The notes under the pieces: model-generated | What the model saw: the letters and a program-made list of their open reading frames with translations, nothing else | Database searches by the model: none | What the model was told of the DNA's origin: nothing | DNA from: JAJPKK01 sp963787675 | GTDB lineage: Bacteria; Pseudomonadota; Alphaproteobacteria; Rhizobiales; Xanthobacteraceae | Assembly (NCBI GenBank): GCA_963787675.1 | Contig: CAWBDV010000024.1 | Location: 17,225 to 81,224 of the forward strand | Length of the DNA: 64,000 nt | Reading direction: 5' to 3' | Position numbers and translations under genes: made by a program | Part shown: positions 37,146 to 45,317 of the stretch, piece after piece | How positions within the stretch are numbered: the stretch's first letter is position 1 | Layout: every line of letters begins with the position of its first letter

Positions 37146-37886
37146 TTACACGCCGCCGGGTGGCGCGACGCGGATGCCGTGCCAGCCGGAACGGTCGATG
37201 GCTTGCTGGACCAGGCCCGATGCTTTGGCGGCTTCGACGAACTCGCCCAAAGCAGCAAGCCGGTCCGACCTGCCTTTCGGTACGGCCATGCCGATCGAAT
37301 TGAACCCGTATCGCCCCTCAAACAGGCGCGAGCCGGGAAGTTGCGGCATGTAGTGCAGCAGCACCTGACGGAGCGAGGCGAAGAGGTCGGCGTTGCCGCT
37401 GCGCAGAACTTCGAAGGTTGGCGTCGGCATGTCGGCGTAAACGAACGTCACATTCTTCATGATTTGGCCGAGCGCAATCGTGGATGCATGATTGCGCACG
37501 GCCGCGACCCGGATTCCCGGACGGTCCGCATCCGCAACGCTCACATAGGGCGAACCCGGGGGAGCCATGATGGTGTAATCGGCTTCGACCAGCGGCGGCG
37601 TGTAGTCGATCTCGACCGCGCGGGATGGCACGATCCCGATGATCGCGGCGTCACAGGCTCCGGCTTTAAGGCTCGCCATTGCCGCCGGCGGATGCGGATG
37701 CTCAACCGGCTCGCCTTCGATTCCGAGCCGATCGCCGAGCGCGCGCACGACGTCGGGTGCCCAACCATGCAACATGCCGGTCGCAGGGTCTTTGGTGTAA
37801 TTCGGAACATAAAGCGCGACTCTCACTCTGCCGGCCCGTACGAGATCGGCGACCCGCGGGTCGGCGGTGGGCTGTGTTGTAGCCAT
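37146..37886 (-). CDS. Solute-binding protein of family 3, without signal peptide
   Basis: A 246-residue type II periplasmic-binding fold. It shows VRVALYVPNYTKDPATG, GWAPDVVRALGDRLGI, LKAGACDAAIIGIVPSRA and the domain-2 segment VRNHASTIALG, as in amino acid ABC receptors. No signal peptide is visible from MATTQPTADPRV, and no signal-like sequence or better start lies upstream, so it may be cytosolic or mis-started. There are no ABC permease or ATPase genes nearby. Confidence 0.72.
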   Translation of the reverse strand: MATTQPTADPRVADLVRAGRVRVALYVPNYTKDPATGMLHGWAPDVVRALGDRLGIEGEPVEHPHPPAAMASLKAGACDAAIIGIVPSRAVEIDYTPPLVEADYTIMAPPGSPYVSVADADRPGIRVAAVRNHASTIALGQIMKNVTFVYADMPTPTFEVLRSGNADLFASLRQVLLHYMPQLPGSRLFEGRYGFNSIGMAVPKGRSDRLAALGEFVEAAKASGLVQQAIDRSGWHGIRVAPPGGV

Positions 37887-38349
37887 GTTTCACCTCTGTC
37901 GGGCGATCGGCGTCCCATCCTTAGAATGGAAATGCGCTCGATCAAATTCACGTCGATTAAGCGCAAAAAAAAGCCTCAATGAAGCAATCTGGTTCCAGCA
38001 TTTCGACGATCAACGAGATCGGCGCTCATTTGTCCACTCTACGGCGATCACGCTGACGGGCTATTAAGCTGCCTCCCTCAATGGGACCTGAGTACTGCGG
38101 TCGCCGGACGGGCCAGCGTGCTTTTGGTGGCGCCGCCCAGGATGAATTCGCGCATCCGCGAATGGGCTTTGGCTCGCGTGGCTGGGCCGTGGAATCGGCA
38201 AAAGGTCACGGGCAATTGCGAACGGGACAGCCCTCGTGCGCCATTATTCGCGCCGCCCGACCGGATTTGTGTTGGTTCGGATTGTTATTGCGTGACTCAG
38301 CAGAAACGTGCAGGTTGAGCGCTAGATTGATAGCTTGTTGGAGATCGTA
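37887..38349. other. Long leader region of the first cold-shock gene
   Basis: About 460 bases between divergent genes. Long 5' untranslated leaders are typical of cspA-type genes. The region also holds a minus-strand fragment of a universal stress protein, listed separately. No other gene is supported. Confidence 0.45.
38078..38169 (-). pseudogene. C-terminal remnant of a universal stress protein
   Basis: On the minus strand AHSRMREFILGGATKSTLAR is followed by PATAVLRSH and a stop at 38078. This is the usual end of a UspA domain (GHSRxRExxxGGxTxxLL...PVLxSH). The rest of the domain is absent, so it is a fragment only. Confidence 0.55.
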
Positions 38350-38553
38350 ATGGCTACCGGGACTGTGAAGTGGTTCAATCCGACCAAGGGCTACGGGTTT
38401 ATTCAGCCGCAGGGTGGCGGGCAGGATGTGTTTGTCCATATTTCTGCCGTGGAGCGGGCAGGTCTATCGACGCTCAACGAGGGCCAGCAGGTCGAGTTCG
38501 AGGTCGTGAGCAACCGCGGCAAATCGTCGGCGGAGAATCTCAAGGTGAAGTGA
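38350..38553 (+). CDS. cspA: Cold-shock protein, CspA family
   Basis: A 67-residue single-stranded nucleic-acid-binding OB-fold protein. RNP1 (KGYGFIQP) and RNP2 (VFVHISAVE) are intact, with GTVKWFNPTKGYGF at the N-terminus. CspA-family proteins melt mRNA structure in the cold or in stationary phase. The start ATG 38350 has GGAGA 8 nt upstream. Two small genes follow at once (4-nt gap), probably as one operon. Confidence 0.95.
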   Translation: MATGTVKWFNPTKGYGFIQPQGGGQDVFVHISAVERAGLSTLNEGQQVEFEVVSNRGKSSAENLKVK

Positions 38554-38557
38554 CAAC

Positions 38558-38842
38558 GTGCGAGGCAAACAATCTGAAGTGCCGTCAAATTCCAACGCTG
38601 ATCTTTTCGGTAGCACGGCCGAATGGTACCTGACCGTTCGCTGTACGAAGCAGGCGTGTTCAAGTCTTATTGCATTTCAAAAGGCCCGCTATTCGGGTGA
38701 CAACGTGAACATTGGGCTGGCCGTCTCCGGCGCGCTGTCGGTCGACTGTCCATATTGCGGGACTCGCGTTCGCTTCCAGGGCGAGCAAATCGAACGGCGA
38801 CTGGTCAGGGTCGACATGCAAAAAACGGGAGTTATCGTTTGA
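38558..38842 (+). CDS. Small protein with a zinc-ribbon-like Cys set, 94 aa
   Basis: Four cysteines are spaced as RCTKQAC and VDCPYCGTRV, with the second pair a clear CPxCG knuckle, so a zinc ribbon is likely. The remaining sequence is polar, with no signal peptide or membrane segment. It starts 4 nt after cspA and its stop overlaps the next start (TTGA), so the three genes appear to be co-translated. Function unknown. Confidence 0.6.
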   Translation: MRGKQSEVPSNSNADLFGSTAEWYLTVRCTKQACSSLIAFQKARYSGDNVNIGLAVSGALSVDCPYCGTRVRFQGEQIERRLVRVDMQKTGVIV

Positions 38843-39036
38843 GCAATCAGAGGTTCAAGGTCGGCCAGTCCGTCAATTACACGTCCGGCCCCCGAGGCGC
38901 CAGCCGCACCGAGGTCATATATAAGGTCACTCAAGTGCTTCCCCCGGTGGGCGACGAACGGCAATATCGCATCAAGAGCGCGAGTGAACCCCACGAGCGC
39001 GTCGCTAAAGAGACCGAACTTAGACACGTCGCCTGA
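38839..39036 (+). CDS. Small conserved protein, 65 aa
   Basis: A TTG start at 38839 overlaps the previous stop. The protein reads SNQRFKVGQSVNYTSGP, then EVIYKVTQVLPPVGDERQYR and IKSASEPHERVAKETEL. This pattern resembles a small rhizobial protein of beta-rich, SH3-like appearance and unknown function. It is placed in the cspA operon. Confidence 0.6.
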   Translation: MSNQRFKVGQSVNYTSGPRGASRTEVIYKVTQVLPPVGDERQYRIKSASEPHERVAKETELRHVA

Positions 39037-39314
39037 CTAAGAGCCGCGCGCGCCTTGCCGCTTGCTCGTGCGCTTTGGGTGTCCGAACACGTGCCCTCGA
39101 TTGAGTTGAACAGCGCCGCGCTGCTTGATTGAGGCTTCGGGAACCATTTGACGACCGACGTGTTCGCCGATACAACCGCGCAACTGGTTTTCGGTCTGCC
39201 ATGCTATGCTCCCGCCTTGAGGGGGCTCGGCTTTGCTCCCAAAAACGCGCGGATGTTAGTGCCAGCCTGCGCTGCGGCATGGCCCGAGCAAGCCCACAAC
39301 GCAAGGAGGCCATG

Positions 39315-39518
39315 ATGGCCATAGGAATCGTAAAATTCTTCAATAGCCAGAAGGGCTTTGGTTTCATCCAGCCGACCGACGGCTCGAAGGATGTGTTCGT
39401 CCACATCAGCGCGGTCGAGCGCGCCGGCATGGGCACGCTCGTTGAAGGCCAGAAAGTGAGCTACGACATCATCACCGATCGCGGCAAACAGGCGGCCGGA
39501 AATCTCCAGAAGGCTTGA
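39315..39518 (+). CDS. cspA: Second cold-shock protein, CspA family
   Basis: A 67-residue OB-fold protein with RNP1 (KGFGFIQP) and RNP2 (VFVHISAVE). It is 797 bp downstream of the end of the first cspA and differs throughout the second half (GTLVEGQKVSYDIITDRGKQ). AAGGAGG lies 5 nt before the ATG at 39315, a very strong site; the adjacent ATG at 39312 would be too close. The desaturase gene begins 6 nt after its stop. Confidence 0.95.
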   Translation: MAIGIVKFFNSQKGFGFIQPTDGSKDVFVHISAVERAGMGTLVEGQKVSYDIITDRGKQAAGNLQKA

Positions 39519-39524
39519 GCGCGG

Positions 39525-40541
39525 GTGTTCGTCGCCGATGCCAACGACGCGCGAGACTGGTTGAATATCCTCTCGCGCTACCGCGAGCCCAATCACGCCC
39601 GCAGCATTATTGAGATTGTGATTACGCTCGGGCCGCTCGCGGTTCTGTGGGCGTTGGCCTTGTTGGCGTATTACCTCGGTTACTGGTGGCTCTCACTGCT
39701 GCTGGCGGTCCCGGCCGCCGGCTTCCTGGTGAGACTGTTCATGATCCAGCATGATTGCGGTCACGGAGCGTTTTTCCGCCATCGCCTGGCAAACGATTGG
39801 GTGGGCCGGGTGATCGGAGTGCTGACGCTGACGCCCTATGACTACTGGCGATCAACCCACGCCATCCATCACGCTACCTCCGGACATCTCGGTCGACGCG
39901 GGATCGGCGATGTCGATACCCTCACCGTGGGTGAATACCTTTCCCGAACGTTCTGGAGGCGAGTTCGGTATCGCGCCTACCGGAATCCTCTCGTCATGTT
40001 CGGCGTCGGCCCGGTGTATCTCTTTGGGTTGCACCAGCGGCTGCCATTCGGGATGATGCGCAGCGGCTGGGCGCCCTGGCTCAGCACGATGGGGACCAAT
40101 GCCGCGATCGCGGCAATTGTTGCAACGCTGATCTGGTTCATTGGCGTCAAGCCGTTCCTGTTGGTGCAAATGCCGATCGTTCTGCTCGCAGGCGCGATCG
40201 GAGTATGGCTATTCTACATTCAGCATCAATTTGAGTGGACGTTCTGGGCCCGCGAGGGTGAATGGAGTTTTCACCAGGCAGCTTTGTACGGAAGTTCTAA
40301 TTACGAATTGCCAGGAGTCCTGCGTTGGCTCACGGCGAACATCGGCGTGCATCATATTCACCACTTGTGCAGTCGGATTCCCTATTACCGCCTGCCGCGG
40401 GTGCTGCGTGACTATCCGGAGCTTCGCAATATAAATCGCCTGACGCTCGGTGAAAGCTTCCGTTGCGTGCGCCTGGTACTTTGGGATGAGCGTCGCCGCC
40501 GTCTCGTCTCGTTTAGCGAGGTGCGGGCTCATCCTGAGTGA
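39525..40541 (+). CDS. Membrane fatty acid desaturase
   Basis: A 338-residue diiron desaturase of the inner membrane. The three His boxes are present: HDCGH (about 76), HAIHH (about 111) and HHIHH (about 280). Four or more hydrophobic segments surround them. It should introduce a double bond into acyl chains of membrane lipids, as in cold adaptation. The GTG start at 39525 lies 6 nt after the second cold-shock gene, so the two are likely one transcript. The product specificity (position of the double bond) is unknown. Confidence 0.9.
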   Translation: MFVADANDARDWLNILSRYREPNHARSIIEIVITLGPLAVLWALALLAYYLGYWWLSLLLAVPAAGFLVRLFMIQHDCGHGAFFRHRLANDWVGRVIGVLTLTPYDYWRSTHAIHHATSGHLGRRGIGDVDTLTVGEYLSRTFWRRVRYRAYRNPLVMFGVGPVYLFGLHQRLPFGMMRSGWAPWLSTMGTNAAIAAIVATLIWFIGVKPFLLVQMPIVLLAGAIGVWLFYIQHQFEWTFWAREGEWSFHQAALYGSSNYELPGVLRWLTANIGVHHIHHLCSRIPYYRLPRVLRDYPELRNINRLTLGESFRCVRLVLWDERRRRLVSFSEVRAHPE

Positions 40542-40678
40542 GTTTCGCCGATCCGACCTGAACGCGACGCACGCAGGTCGGGCATCGTCTCGGACTTGAA
40601 GATGAAGTTTCGCATTACCCCGCCCTTCTTTGGAGCGAGGTCGTCATTATTGCTGCACCGTCGGTGAGGCCGCGGTTG

Positions 40679-40948
40679 TCACCGTCGACGAAACACGGCG
40701 CGCCGCCGCACGCCCCCCGTTGCGGCCCGTTCGTCCTTGTGACGGAAGACCAGCCGACCCTTCTCCAGATCGTAAGGCGACATTTCAATCGTCACCCGAT
40801 CTCCAGCCAGCGTCTTGATGCGGTGCTTTTTCATTTTTCCGGCTGTGTAGGCGACAACGGAGTGTCCGACATCGAGCTGAACGCGATAGCGCGCGTCGGG
40901 CAGTATTTCGGTCACGAGACCTTCGAATTGGAGAAGTTCTTCTTTCAT
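40679..40948 (-). CDS. infA: Translation initiation factor IF-1 (paralogue with C-terminal extension)
   Basis: IF-1 binds the 30S A site during initiation. The sequence KEELLQFEGLVTEILPDARY, then AYTAGKMKKHRIKTLAGD and RVTIEMSPYDLEKGRL is full-length IF-1. The extra tail ERAATGGVRRRAVFRRR is basic, as in the cold-shock-linked second infA copies of rhizobia. AAAGGA precedes two ATGs, and I use 40948 for spacing. A decayed DEAD-box helicase lies just upstream, the usual partner of this infA copy. Confidence 0.93.
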   Translation of the reverse strand: MKEELLQFEGLVTEILPDARYRVQLDVGHSVVAYTAGKMKKHRIKTLAGDRVTIEMSPYDLEKGRLVFRHKDERAATGGVRRRAVFRRR

Positions 40949-40959
40949 CATGATCCTTT

Positions 40960-41261
40960 CGAAGGGGTGGGAGTTACGCGCGGCCTGCCGCAGTCGGCTT
41001 CGTCGAGAACGACAAGGTCGACCTCGCCAGGGTGTAGTGCATTGGCTTTCACGAGATCAAGCAGCCTTTCTGGCGGTGCGACAAGGACATCGACGCCTTC
41101 GAGCGGCGCGCGGACCTGGGCTCGCATCGATACGCCGCCGATAACGAGTTCCGGAGTGATCCGGAGGTGGCGGCCATGGGAGTTGGAACGAAGTATTTCT
41201 CTTCTACCGGGCCCCGCGTGTTCGCTTGGTCAAGGCCGAGGTCACGAAAGGAGTCCAACAA
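40960..41261 (-). pseudogene. Remnant of a DEAD-box RNA helicase (RhlE type)
   Basis: On the minus strand, pieces read SFRDLGLDQ and VEEKYFVPTPMA (the Q-motif region), then after an internal loss RHLRITPELVIGGVSMRAQV, VDVLVAPPERLLDLV and VDLVVLDEAD (motifs Ib and II), ending soon after DEAD. Motif I (Walker A), motif III and the whole second RecA domain are missing, so it cannot be active. It lies directly upstream of infA. Confidence 0.72.
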
Positions 41262-41873
41262 ACGCGCTTTCTCTAAGCACACCGACACGGTCGTGGCACG
41301 AATGCGCCGGGCGCCACGTCATGCGGGGCAAGTTAAACACCCGCGCGAACTGGGTTGTCGATGCAATTTAAGGAGCGAGCCAGAAACCGTTTGACGAGAA
41401 TCCGCACACCCCGCTGGCGCAGCCTAGACGCCGGTAACTCGCACATAGGTTGAAGATGTGTTCGTTTCAAGGGCTAATGTTGGCCTTGATGGTGGCAAGC
41501 CCGCGTCCTCTCCGGACTCGGAGCGCGCCTCATGCAGTCTAGCAGCCGCACCACCGCTGCGAACAAAACAACTACGCCCAGCGAGAAGTGCAGATTGATC
41601 CTGTGGCCGAGCTGTTCACCGATTGCGCCCGCGAGGTCGTCAAGCCGGTGACGAAAGGCAGTTGAAGCATTGGTCCCGCCTCGAGCGCGGCGGCGGCGGC
41701 CGCAGCTTTTGCCCGCACGGAGGCCCGTGAGAAGATTCGAATCGATATGATCCAGATCGCCAGAGCCGGGTTCTTGGCTGCTGGCCATCGCGATCGTTGG
41801 AGAATTGCGCAAGATCAAAGCGATATAAGTCGAGACCGATCAGACATTGTTGGTCATTCAACAGGAGTGACCG
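41262..41873. other. Intergenic region with one weak open frame
   Basis: About 610 bases between the helicase remnant and the universal stress gene. The only frame considered is the minus-strand one at 41474-41788, listed separately. Nothing else was recognised. Confidence 0.4.
41474..41788 (-). CDS. Possible small membrane protein
   Basis: From MASSQEPGSGDLDHID the frame has an Arg/Gly-rich middle and one hydrophobic segment (INLHFSLGVVVLFAAVVRLL) before a basic tail. No strong ribosome site, no family. It is read divergently from the universal stress protein gene. Low support. Confidence 0.3.
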   Translation of the reverse strand: MASSQEPGSGDLDHIDSNLLTGLRAGKSCGRRRRARGGTNASTAFRHRLDDLAGAIGEQLGHRINLHFSLGVVVLFAAVVRLLDCMRRAPSPERTRACHHQGQH

Positions 41874-42692
41874 ATGTCGTTTGCCACGATGATGGTCCAT
41901 GTCGATCTTGACGCGCCCTGCAACGCCAGAATTCGGCTTGCAGCATCGCTCGCGACCCGGTTTCAGTCGACGCTCATCGGGGTTGGCGCGTCGCAGCTGC
42001 CATCGCACCTGAGCTACGGCGGCGTGATCATCGACCCTCAACCCACGCCGGCAATGATCCACGAGCTATCAGCGCGACTTTCCAGTTTGGGAGAACATTT
42101 TAACTCGGTTGCCGGATGGAACCGGCAAGTCGAATGGCGTACGGGCATCGATTCGCCAACGCACTTTTTGGCGGCCGAAGCGCGGGCGGCGGACCTCGTC
42201 ATCATCGGGCGCGATCGCGCGCCGGGAGATTTTTATCGCACGCTCGATCCAAGTGCCTTTACATTGAGAGCAGGCCGACCGGTGCTCATCGTGCCGCCCG
42301 ATATCGATTCACTGCAGGCAGAAAGTATTGTGATCGGCTGGAAGGAAGCGCGGCAGTCAAGACGGGCGGTTCTGGATGCCATGCCCTTGCTGCTCAAGGC
42401 GAGCCGCGTATGCGTGGTGGAATGCGATGAGACCGGCCAAGAGCGCACGGTGTCGCACGTCGAAGATGTCAGCCGCCATCTTGAACGTCATGGCGTGAAA
42501 GTCGTCAGCCGCGCGCCCGTTCACGCCACAAAATCGGTCGCTGACGAACTCGTTCGCGTTGCGAAGGACGAGGGCGCCGACCTGGTCGTCGCCGGTGCTT
42601 ACGGCCATAGTCGGCTCGGCGAACAGCTTTTCGGCGGCGTTACGCGGGATCTGTTCTCGATGAGTCCGATCTGTTGTCTGCTCTCGCATTGA
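41874..42692 (+). CDS. Tandem universal stress protein
   Basis: A 272-residue cytoplasmic protein of two UspA domains. Domain 1 (1-145) has TMMVHVDLDAPCNARIRLA and ADLVIIGRDRA; domain 2 (150-272) has SIVIGWKEARQSRRAVLDA, ADLVVAGAYGHSRLGEQLFG and a CCLLSH end. The second domain carries the ATP-type G-x2-G-x9-G(S/T)-like segment only in part (GAYGHSRLGEQLFGGVT), so ATP binding is uncertain. The start ATG follows ACAGGAGTGACCG. Probably stress-induced. Confidence 0.88.
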   Translation: MSFATMMVHVDLDAPCNARIRLAASLATRFQSTLIGVGASQLPSHLSYGGVIIDPQPTPAMIHELSARLSSLGEHFNSVAGWNRQVEWRTGIDSPTHFLAAEARAADLVIIGRDRAPGDFYRTLDPSAFTLRAGRPVLIVPPDIDSLQAESIVIGWKEARQSRRAVLDAMPLLLKASRVCVVECDETGQERTVSHVEDVSRHLERHGVKVVSRAPVHATKSVADELVRVAKDEGADLVVAGAYGHSRLGEQLFGGVTRDLFSMSPICCLLSH

Positions 42693-43100
42693 TCAATAAA
42701 TCCAATGCTAGCTGCGCGCCGCGTGGTTTTGCCCGCAGCGAATTCCTCACGGCGGAAGGCAACAGGGTGCGCAAGGCCAACAGATCCGGCCTTTGGCCGG
42801 CCCGACGACAGGCTTCGCGTGCGCACCTTTGGCCTTTGTTGATCACCGCACCTCGCGGTGCGCACGGCGGATCGACTGTCGCGCCAAGATCGTTTGCGTT
42901 CGGGCCGCCCTTGCGCACCCTACGAAGCGACAAAGCCTTACCTGTCAGGTAGCTTGCGCCAATGATCGCGCGGGCTCGGCCACGTCGAGGATTTCCTCGC
43001 GGAGATCGGCGTCGATCGGACAGCTGTCGCGGACAGCGCGCCACGCACGCCAACGGGGCGCCTCAGCCAACCTATTCGGCCACAACAGCGACCGGGTTGT
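42693..43100. other. Gene-free region carrying direct repeat copy 1
   Basis: About 400 bases, most of which is repeat copy 1 (42769-43010). On the minus strand its edge encodes DADLREEILDVAEPA, resembling the C-terminus of HpnG (PDLREELLDVA) at copy 2. No gene is supported. Confidence 0.5.
42769..43010. repeat. Direct repeat copy 1
   Basis: It shares with 44239-44490 the ordered blocks GCCAAC-G, GGCCTTTGG-CGGCCCGA, GACAGGCT-CGCGTGCGCACC, GGTGCGCACGGCGGATCGA, GCGCACCCTACGAAGC and CCACGTCGAGGA-TTCCTCGCGGAGATCGG. The two copies lie in the same orientation and flank the metallo-beta-lactamase gene. Identity by eye is high in these blocks with small indels between. Confidence 0.8.
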
Positions 43101-44063
43101 TCATTTTCGGAGGTACAGATATCCGCTGGAAATATCGATGTAACGGATGCCGTCGAGACCGGGAAAGGCGGTTTCCATGGCTTGCCGGAGATCGGCGCGA
43201 TCTTTCGCTCCAGAGAAGACGCCCTTGGCCTTAACGAGATAGGCGATCGTCTCGTCGATCGCGGCGGGGCCTGTCGGCACACCGTGGCCGACGAGAATCA
43301 ACTCGGCTGTCGGGTTCTCGCTCTTGATGTTGCGCATCGCCGCGATCCAACCGTCGAAGGCCGGTAGAGCGTCCACTGCCAAGCGGTTCTGGCCGATGAA
43401 GTGGTGCATGTTGTTGTAGACGAGGTCCTGGACGATCAGCGTCTTGAGTTCCGGCACCATCACGAGCAGCTGCACATCGGCTTCGCCGTCGGCCACTTTC
43501 TCGTAAACGAAGTCAAGTCCGATAAGCTTCTCCCTTGCGGGCAATACAGAGATGATCTTGCCTTGTTTCTCGGAGAGCTGCGGACCCAGGGCGCGGTACG
43601 GCGGAATGCCTTCCTTGAAGCCCTGATAGAGGTGCGAGCCTTGCGGGCCATTTATGTAGTTTTTGACCTCGGCGATGCTCGCGCTTGGCACGTCGCCCCA
43701 TTCGCCGAGCCCGAGCCAATGATCGGGATGGGCATGGCTTACGATTAATCGGCGGATTGGTTTATTGAGCGAGCGCACATAGGCGATCGCTTCGCGCGCG
43801 TCGGGGACCGTCATCTGTGCGTCAATCACGACGAGGCCGTCGTTGGTCTCGATGACGTGCGTCGTCGATGCGCCGGGAGAAGACGCGTAAGTGTGAATTT
43901 TCGCCGCGCCGCGATCATTGACGATGACCTTGCCCTTCATACTCGAAATGTCGATGGGAGTGCCGAGTTGCGGGGCGGCGAAAACAGATGTGGCGGACAC
44001 CGCACCCAGATAAAGCACGATCAAAGCACAACGTAGATTGCGACCGGCGCAATTAAGCGGCAT
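43101..44063 (-). CDS. Exported metallo-beta-lactamase-fold hydrolase
   Basis: A 320-residue protein with a signal peptide (ALIVLYLGAVSATSVFA). The zinc motif is HAHPDHW (about residue 110), with ETNDGLVVIDAQMTVP before it and a second His in LVYNNMHHFIGQN. LVGHGVPTG supplies a later ligand. This is the MBL hydrolase fold, periplasmic; the substrate (lactam, lactone, ester) is not evident. ATG 44063 has GGGAGG 7 nt upstream. It is flanked by direct repeats. Confidence 0.82.
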   Translation of the reverse strand: MPLNCAGRNLRCALIVLYLGAVSATSVFAAPQLGTPIDISSMKGKVIVNDRGAAKIHTYASSPGASTTHVIETNDGLVVIDAQMTVPDAREAIAYVRSLNKPIRRLIVSHAHPDHWLGLGEWGDVPSASIAEVKNYINGPQGSHLYQGFKEGIPPYRALGPQLSEKQGKIISVLPAREKLIGLDFVYEKVADGEADVQLLVMVPELKTLIVQDLVYNNMHHFIGQNRLAVDALPAFDGWIAAMRNIKSENPTAELILVGHGVPTGPAAIDETIAYLVKAKGVFSGAKDRADLRQAMETAFPGLDGIRYIDISSGYLYLRK

Positions 44064-44448
44064 GGCGTGACCTCCCTCATCGTCGGGGCCGACGCCCCGC
44101 GGATTTATCAACAGCCTAGACCATTTTTTGAACCGCGCCATGGCCGTCGAAACAGGTGGCGAGCCTCTGCGTCCGGAACGCCGCGGCGCGTAAGTTGCGG
44201 ATTCGGCGCTGGTACGGGTCGACGTGAAGATGCGGTAGGAGCGCAAAGCCAACGGGTCTGGCCTTTGGTCGGCCCGATGACAGGCTCCGCGTGCGCACCT
44301 TTCCCCTTTTGTCGATCACGGCACCTCGGCGGTGCGCACGGCGGATCGATGGCTGAGCAAAATCGCGTGCGTTCGGGCCGCCTTTGCGCACCCTACGAAG
44401 CTACGAAGTCTTACGTGTCAGGCAGCTTTGGCCGACGAATCACGCGGC
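44064..44448. other. Gene-free region carrying direct repeat copy 2
   Basis: About 385 bases between the MBL gene start and the hpnG stop. Most is repeat copy 2. hpnH, the usual next gene after hpnG, is absent from this place. Confidence 0.5.
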
Positions 44449-44490
44449 TCACGCCACGTCGAGGAGTTCCTCGCGGAGATCGGGCAAGCC
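44239..44490. repeat. Direct repeat copy 2 (overlaps the hpnG 3' end)
   Basis: Same orientation and block order as copy 1 at 42769-43010. Its right part covers the last codons of hpnG (DLREELLDVA). The inner part includes the short dyad GGTGCGCAC/GTGCGCACC. Confidence 0.8.
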
Positions 44491-45198
44491 GAGCGTCGTG
44501 CCGAGGAAACGGCGGCTGGGGACGAGCGAGCGGCGCGCCGCCCAGCTGTCGAGGCCGACCTGGAAGAGGGTCGGCAGCTGCTTGGGCTGGCGCAGCAGCG
44601 ACATGAAAACGGCGCCGACATTGATGGTGCCGGTGCGCGTGGTGGCGACCATGGCAGCCGGTGGCAATGCGCGATGGGAGGGATCGGTGACGACCCGGAA
44701 AGCGGCGAACGGCAGGCGGTGCTCGGCGGCGAATCGCGCGGCGATGTGGGATTCCATGTCGACGGCGACGGCGCCGGTCTTTTCGTAGATGCTGCGCTTG
44801 TGCTCGGCGCTGGCGACCACGACATCGGAGCCCGCGAGATCCGCATGGCAGATATCCCGCAACGCCGCGCCGCCCAACACTTCGCGTCGATCTGCCGAAT
44901 CACGGACGGTATCCACGAGCGACCGCGCCCAGCCAACATGACTCGGGTAACGGCCCTGCTCGGAGACCACGCTGCGGGCGACGACGCAGGCGCCTGGCTT
45001 GAGGTGCGGGGAGAGACCACCGGCGATGCCGAAGCTGATGATGCCCCGGCAGCCTTGCCGCGTTGCCTGTTCGAGTGCTCGCTTGAAGTAGAGATGCCCG
45101 GAGCCGCAGAGGACAGTAACGCCGGGACCGGCGACTATGCTTGCCTCGAACGCAAGCCCCGTCACTGCAACGAAGTGCGAATCAGCCAACTGGCCCAA
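44449..45198 (-). CDS. hpnG: Hopanoid-associated phosphorylase / nucleosidase HpnG
   Basis: A 249-residue member of the purine nucleoside phosphorylase/MTAN family. HpnG releases adenine from adenosylhopane to give ribosylhopane. It shows ISFGIAGGLSPHLKPGACV, a central VAVDMESHIAARFAAEH (the MTAN active-site Met-Glu-Ser) and VTDPSHRALPPAAMV. It is the last gene of the hpnB-C-D-E-F-G operon, 119 nt after shc. Confidence 0.9.
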   Translation of the reverse strand: MGQLADSHFVAVTGLAFEASIVAGPGVTVLCGSGHLYFKRALEQATRQGCRGIISFGIAGGLSPHLKPGACVVARSVVSEQGRYPSHVGWARSLVDTVRDSADRREVLGGAALRDICHADLAGSDVVVASAEHKRSIYEKTGAVAVDMESHIAARFAAEHRLPFAAFRVVTDPSHRALPPAAMVATTRTGTINVGAVFMSLLRQPKQLPTLFQVGLDSWAARRSLVPSRRFLGTTLGLPDLREELLDVA

Positions 45199-45317
45199 TT
45201 GTAGCCCCCAAACCGCGCCGCCACGGTGAGTCCCAAGCCCACATTCGTTAACTAGAGCATGTGATTGCTAGCTCTTCAAGGTTTACGATCAATAAGTTAG
45301 TAACCGTGACTTTCGAG

